A stretch of DNA of 30,653 nt from Aphelidium insulamus (taxonomy: Eukaryota > Aphelidiomycota > Aphelidea > Aphelidiaceae): the NCBI GenBank assembly GCA_036784855.1, contig JAZDSV010000102.1, positions 1 to 30,653 on the forward strand, read 5' to 3'. A model generated the notes under the pieces. That model worked only from the letters and a program-made list of their open reading frames with translations, did no database searches and was not told the origin of the DNA. This document shows, piece by piece, positions 26,886-30,653 of the stretch (the stretch's first letter is position 1; every line of letters begins with the position of its first letter). The position numbers and the translations under genes were made by a program.

Positions 26886-26941
26886 CAGGTCCGGGTGCCG
26901 TAAGGGCCCTCACCGGCTTGAACGGACTGCGTTGACCTGAA
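26886..26941 (+). other. Possible structured 3' region of the small-protein transcript
   Basis: The ends TCAGGTC (26886-26892) and GACCTGA (26935-26941) are perfect 7-bp complements enclosing ~42 nt with an inner CCGGGTG/CACCGG pairing. Together with the terminator behind it, this would fold into a compact RNA between the 27-codon gene's stop and the terminator. It could be only a long 3' UTR, or a small RNA in its own right. No known Rfam class recognised. Confidence 0.35.
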
Positions 26942-26942
26942 G

Positions 26943-26987
26943 ACGGCCGAGCAATGCTTCATCGCATTGCCCGGCCGTTTTTATTTT
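26943..26987 (+). terminator. Rho-independent terminator after the small membrane protein
   Basis: ACGGCCG + GCAATGC (26943-26957, one mismatch between), loop TTCATC, GCATTGC + CGGCCGT (to 26978), then TTTTATTTT. The T tract is on the plus strand, so it ends the small-protein transcript. It abuts the stop codon of the convergent TPR gene at 26981. Confidence 0.88.
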
Positions 26988-29278
26988 GGGTCAGCTTGAA
27001 TGTAGATGTGATCAGCAGCGTGCCCTGCCCGCGCGCGGTCTGACATCACCACTAATGCTTTTTCTAAGTGGCGGGTAAAGCGCCCAGTGTTGAACAACGG
27101 GCTTTTGATACGGTTTTCAATAATCCGTTGCCGGTATGTGCTTAAGCGCGTTGCATCGTGGCGCAAATCCACAGCCAATTTTACATAATCACTCAAAGAT
27201 GCGGCCACGAGTTCCGGCAATTCCATGGCTGTGAGCAAACTTGTCGCCATGCGGCCGGCAAACGTCTCGCCTGCACACGTCAACACCGGCACGCCGCCCC
27301 ACAATGCATCGCTTGTGGTTGTGCCGCCGTTGAACGGCAAGGTATCTAAAACAAGATCAGCTAACTGATATCGCGCCAAGTGATCGGCGTAAGGACGGTT
27401 TTGTGCAAACACCAAACGCGCCGGATCAATGCCATCTTTCACAGCGTAGGTGCGCATATGATCAGCGTGCCAACGGTTCGACTCAACCAGCCACAGCACG
27501 GAATTTTGCGTTTGCCGCAGAATGTCCAGCCAAAGGCGGAACATCGCTTCGGTGATTTTGTATGTGTTGTTGAACGAGCAGAACACAAACTGATCATCCG
27601 GCAACCCATAGTCGCTGCGCTTGGGTGAAATGCCGATGGCGCGCTTATCATCGTTGGCCTGAAAGCACTCGGGCATATAAACGATCTTTTCGCCGTAGTT
27701 TTTCGCAAAACCTTCAGGCACCAAAGTTTCGTCCGCGATAATGTAGTCGACAAAACCGCTGCCCATGGTGGCCGGATAGCCAAGGTAGTTGACCTGCGCG
27801 GGTGCAGCGCGATTGGCAAAAATCTCAGGGCGCCCCTGCCCGGTATACCCGGCCAGATCAACCGCTATATCCAAGTTTAATGAGCGCGCCAATGCAGCTG
27901 CATTTTGCGCCGTGTGTGCGGTGATATCGATAAACTGATCAACACCACTTTTAACGCGCGCGTACGCTGCGTCGTTCGTTATCGGACCGTACGAAAAACC
28001 GATGACATCAAATTTGCTACGGTCGTGCGCTTCAAACACGCCCGCCATCAAATACGAGACAGCATGATTGCGGAAATCCGGCGAGAAGTAGCCCACCCGA
28101 ATTTTATCACTGGGTATCGGCCGTGGCATCTCCACAGCTTTAACAACGGACATCACGCGCTGTGCCATCATGGCCGCACTTTGCAGTTGCTCGTGTGCGG
28201 TCACCGGCAATGCCAGCAGCGAAAATGGCGTTGAAACCGCCCGCGCCTGTTTAATGCCTTTGTGAAGTGCTGGCATCTGCGCCGCCATACCGTCCCACGC
28301 ACAAAGTTGCGCGCACGCGGATAGTGCGTATCCCAACGCAAAATGATCGAAGGGCTGAAGTGCCGCTGCCGCATCATAGTCGGCGCTAGCCCTGTCCAAC
28401 TCTTTCAAGTTTTCGTATGCATCGGCCCGGCACACGTAACTGGGCCCATGTTTGGGCCGTAGCGCAATGGCAATATCATAGCTTTGAATAGCCCCCACAA
28501 AATCAGCACGGGCTCTTAAAATATCGCCGCGCCCCACGTGCGCGTCCGCATTTTGCGGTGCAAGTGCCACGGCTCGATCCGCATGACGCAACGCATCGTC
28601 CAATTTCCGCAACGCCAGGAAAGCGATCAGCAACGTCAGGTGCGCCGGGGCATATGTCTCGTCATAGCTCAAAACCCGCTGCGCAGTGCTGATGGCCTCT
28701 TCAAAGCGGCACAGTTGGCTCAGCACCAAAGCCAGATTCGAGAGTGCCGCGACATAATCAGGTTTGAGCGCCACTGCTTTTTGCAGGTCAGCCAACGCCA
28801 GGTCACGTTTCTCCAGCGTCAGCAACACCGTGCCGCGATTATAAACCGCCTGCGGGTCATTGGGCTGGGCTGCGACCAACCGGCCAAACGCGGCCACCGC
28901 ATCTTCGGGCCGCCCAAGCTCGACCAACACCGCACCTAAGTTGGCGTAGACAGCGTAGTAATCGGGCTTCAAAGCCAATGTACGTTTGAAGCTCAGCTCC
29001 GCCTGCTTCAAAAGCCCCAGTTCGGCTTCAACAGTGCCACGGTTATAAAAAGCGTCGGTGTATTGGGCGTGCAGTTTGGTCGCCCGATCAAAGTGTTTGA
29101 GCGCATCTTTTTTCTGCCCCAACTGATACAGCGCCGCTCCTTGCAGAAAGTGAGCCGTCGGGTTGTTGGCTTGCATCCCCAATAATTGCGTCAGAATCGC
29201 CGACGCCTGCTGGGCTTCGCCGCGTTGCAAGTGTGCAAAAGCGCTATTGATAAGTGGATGAAGCGGAGCGTTTGCCAT
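26981..29278 (-). CDS. TPR protein with GT41 O-GlcNAc-transferase-like domain
   Basis: 765 residues. Residues ~5-310 hold about nine tetratricopeptide repeats with the 'A-x-x-x-x-x-G/N-x-A' pattern (e.g. AFYNRGTVEAELGLLKQAEL, AVYANLGAVLVELGRPEDAV). Residues ~390-765 match the GT41 catalytic region: KIRVGYFSPDFRNHAVSYLM (with the catalytic-loop His), LDIAVDLAGYTG, QVNYLGYPATMGSGFVDYII, FCSFNNTYKITEAMFRLW and LVLDTLPFNGGTTTSDALWG, then GVPVLTCAGETFAGRMATSL. GT41 enzymes transfer GlcNAc from UDP-GlcNAc to Ser/Thr. Bacterial members mostly have unknown protein targets. Cytosolic. It is divergent from a methyltransferase gene across 71 bp. Confidence 0.93.
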   Translation of the reverse strand: MANAPLHPLINSAFAHLQRGEAQQASAILTQLLGMQANNPTAHFLQGAALYQLGQKKDALKHFDRATKLHAQYTDAFYNRGTVEAELGLLKQAELSFKRTLALKPDYYAVYANLGAVLVELGRPEDAVAAFGRLVAAQPNDPQAVYNRGTVLLTLEKRDLALADLQKAVALKPDYVAALSNLALVLSQLCRFEEAISTAQRVLSYDETYAPAHLTLLIAFLALRKLDDALRHADRAVALAPQNADAHVGRGDILRARADFVGAIQSYDIAIALRPKHGPSYVCRADAYENLKELDRASADYDAAAALQPFDHFALGYALSACAQLCAWDGMAAQMPALHKGIKQARAVSTPFSLLALPVTAHEQLQSAAMMAQRVMSVVKAVEMPRPIPSDKIRVGYFSPDFRNHAVSYLMAGVFEAHDRSKFDVIGFSYGPITNDAAYARVKSGVDQFIDITAHTAQNAAALARSLNLDIAVDLAGYTGQGRPEIFANRAAPAQVNYLGYPATMGSGFVDYIIADETLVPEGFAKNYGEKIVYMPECFQANDDKRAIGISPKRSDYGLPDDQFVFCSFNNTYKITEAMFRLWLDILRQTQNSVLWLVESNRWHADHMRTYAVKDGIDPARLVFAQNRPYADHLARYQLADLVLDTLPFNGGTTTSDALWGGVPVLTCAGETFAGRMATSLLTAMELPELVAASLSDYVKLAVDLRHDATRLSTYRQRIIENRIKSPLFNTGRFTRHLEKALVVMSDRARAGHAADHIYIQADPK

Positions 29279-29349
29279 ATTGGTGTATTTGACCGTAATA
29301 GAATAAGTTTACCGTCAACACTCAGAGCCGCACAGATAAAAGGTACGCC

Positions 29350-29952
29350 GTGAAGAAACAGTTCTTACATGTGGGATGTGGCCCGGCACGCCAGCAGCAC
29401 ACGCCCTTTGGCCCGCATCAAGACACGTGGTCGGAAGTGACGATGGATATCGATGCGGCTGCGCGGACGGACATTATCGGTACAATGACGGATATGAGCG
29501 CTGTGCAGTCGGGTACGTTCGACGCGCTCTATTCGTCCCACAGCATTGAGCACCTGGAGGCGCACCAAGTCATCACTGCGCTGCTTGAGTTCAAGCGCGT
29601 TTTAAAGCCCACTGGTTTCGCGCTCATTACCTGCCCCGATATTCAATCGGTCGCGGCTGAAGTTGCTAAGGGAAACCTGACTGCGCCACTGTATCATTCG
29701 CCTGCAGGGCCCATCGCGGCCATGGATATTCTATTTGGCCATGGGCAATCGCTGATCAATGGCAAAACCTATATGGCGCATCGCTGCGGCTTCACCCAAG
29801 ACGTGCTCCGCGATCAACTCAAACTCGCAGGCTTCGGGGCTGTAGCCTCGTTGAAGCGCCCGGAGTTCTTTGACATTTGGGCCATTGCCTATGTGAACGT
29901 CACCAGCGAAGCGCAATTGCAGTCTGATGCAGCGCAGTTTATGCCGCTTTAA
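29350..29952 (+). CDS. Class I SAM-dependent methyltransferase
   Basis: 200 residues from a GTG start at 29350 (AAAAGG lies ~6-7 bp upstream). Motif I is the shortened FLHVGCGPARQ; then MDIDAA, DALYSSHSIEHLEAHQVITA (the 'S-x-x-I-E-H' loop of glycan/lipid methyltransferases) and FKRVLKPTGFALITCPD. Of the 'methyltransferase type 11' kind often seen in polysaccharide or glycosylation loci, but smaller than most. Its divergence from the GT41 gene suggests a shared glycan context. Its stop interlocks with the MOSC gene (TTAA). Confidence 0.85.
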   Translation: MKKQFLHVGCGPARQQHTPFGPHQDTWSEVTMDIDAAARTDIIGTMTDMSAVQSGTFDALYSSHSIEHLEAHQVITALLEFKRVLKPTGFALITCPDIQSVAAEVAKGNLTAPLYHSPAGPIAAMDILFGHGQSLINGKTYMAHRCGFTQDVLRDQLKLAGFGAVASLKRPEFFDIWAIAYVNVTSEAQLQSDAAQFMPL

Positions 29953-30512
29953 ACTGGCCTTAAGGCCCGTTGGGGCCCTTGTGGCAATTCAACGCGGATC
30001 GCATCGCCCGGCTGCACGTCACCACTGGTGATGACAATCGCCATCACACCCGATTTGCGGATGACGCTGCCGTGCTCATCGCGTCCCAAAGTGGAGGCCT
30101 TCAAGCCCGGCTGTATTTTATCCAACTGTGAACACGGATGGCGCAGGCCCGTAATCTCAATCACAGCCTGACGGCCAATATAAAGCCGCGCCCCTTCCAC
30201 TAAACCCAGAAGATCGATGCCTCGCGTGGTGATGTTCTCGCCCATCGCGCCGGGCGCGATGGCAAAGCCCTGCGCTTTCAACTCATCATGCAGTTCAGCA
30301 TGGATCAGGTGCACTTGGCGCAAATTCCGGGCTGATGGGTTTCGGGCCGCATCATATCGGTGCTTTACAAGTTCACCCATATGCGCGTCCCCGGCGATAC
30401 CCAAGCCCGCCACCAGTCTGATCATCAACTGCGGCGCTTTACGCATCGAATGGGTGGGACTCGCACTCACAGCGAGTACCGTCGGTGGAAGAGAGGGCGA
30501 CATGGAATCCAC
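29949..30512 (-). CDS. MOSC domain protein
   Basis: 187 residues from a GTG at 30512 (GAGGAG 8 bp upstream; an ATG at 30503 is a weaker alternative, with spacing too long). MOSC-domain features: GIAGDAHMG, VHLIHAELHDEL, GAMGENITTRGIDLLGL, VIEITGLRHPCSQLDKI with the conserved Cys that would bind a molybdenum cofactor or sulfur, then GVMAIVITSGDVQPGDAIRV. Relatives carry MoCo sulfurase or YiiM-like reductase functions; this stand-alone form is usually annotated only as MOSC-domain protein. No partner reductase nearby. Confidence 0.88.
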   Translation of the reverse strand: MDSMSPSLPPTVLAVSASPTHSMRKAPQLMIRLVAGLGIAGDAHMGELVKHRYDAARNPSARNLRQVHLIHAELHDELKAQGFAIAPGAMGENITTRGIDLLGLVEGARLYIGRQAVIEITGLRHPCSQLDKIQPGLKASTLGRDEHGSVIRKSGVMAIVITSGDVQPGDAIRVELPQGPQRALRPV

Positions 30513-30613
30513 ATATCACACTCCTCGACCAACACTCCCCCCGCATTTTATGGCGGCACGGTACAATCCGACCGGTTTTCCACAGATGTTTTTGGCTTTC
30601 GCCACCTCGGCGC

Positions 30614-30642
30614 TTGACCCCTTGAGGGCCCGCAAATATGTT
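30614..30642 (+). promoter_or_regulatory. Sigma-70 promoter at right edge, GC-rich discriminator
   Basis: TTGACC (30614-30619), 17-bp spacer, TATGTT (30637-30642), then GCGCCC. It fires rightward out of the window; no complete gene is visible beyond it (a last ATG sits at 30651-30653). The -10 and discriminator (ATGTTGCGC) are identical to those of the tRNA-Ser promoter at 8896-8907, so the next gene may be a tRNA, rRNA or translation gene. That is an inference. Confidence 0.5.
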
Positions 30643-30653
30643 GCGCCCTTATG

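Noticed and set aside
1-30653. CRISPR arrays, IS elements, prophage or toxin-antitoxin modules
   Set aside because: No regularly spaced repeats, transposase, integrase or phage structural genes seen on either strand.

Overview
The window looks like a contig from a moderately GC-rich (high 50s % by eye) alphaproteobacterium, joined at its left end to about 2.1 kb of foreign-looking DNA. Evidence for an alphaproteobacterium: a gatC-gatA-gatB operon divergent from ruvX, a palindromic intergenic repeat of the kind scattered through alphaproteobacterial genomes, a GGAAC-N17-CGTT promoter matching the EcfG general-stress sigma consensus, an SthA-type transhydrogenase, TonB receptors and Nu-class GST. 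The genus cannot be fixed from sequence alone.

Left end (1-2105): a DUF1573-like protein (5' partial), a tetraheme cytochrome with a UshA-like front domain, and the C-terminal part of an alpha/beta hydrolase on the minus strand. These resemble Planctomycetota/Armatimonadota-type genes. At about 2.09-2.10 kb the hydrolase stops mid-protein and an S9B dipeptidyl-peptidase begins mid-protein on the other strand. This is either an assembly chimera or a recombination breakpoint.

2.1-9.8 kb: peptidase S9B, a SnoaL-like protein, an MHS-family MFS transporter followed by a secreted FMN-binding-domain protein, DUF2252 plus sthA (minus), tRNA-Ser(GCT) with its own promoter and an encoded CCA, and a DUF481 outer-membrane protein. 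9.8-14.9 kb: a five-gene minus-strand operon (gatC, gatA, gatB, a single-pass membrane protein, a GST) and divergent ruvX.

14.9-19.9 kb: an AT-rich four-helix membrane protein, an 820-residue secreted protein with a degenerate M23-like domain and four divergent C-terminal repeats, and a Uup-type ABC-F ATPase. An inverted pair of REP-like palindromes closes this segment.

19.9-26.6 kb: an accessory block with an SDR oxidoreductase (one apparent frameshift, separating a Tat signal from the enzyme), a TonB-dependent receptor broken by three apparent frameshifts, a LysR regulator with a perfect LTTR box in front of it, an IclR regulator and a Tat-exported aldo/keto reductase. Together they look like a small uptake/catabolism locus, possibly decaying or poorly sequenced.

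26.6-30.65 kb: a 27-residue membrane protein behind an EcfG-type promoter, a TPR/GT41 O-GlcNAc-transferase-like protein divergent from a methyltransferase, a MOSC-domain protein, and at the right edge a strong sigma-70 promoter with a GC-rich discriminator like that of the tRNA-Ser gene. Three convergent gene pairs end in interlocked stop codons that overlap by exactly 4 bp.
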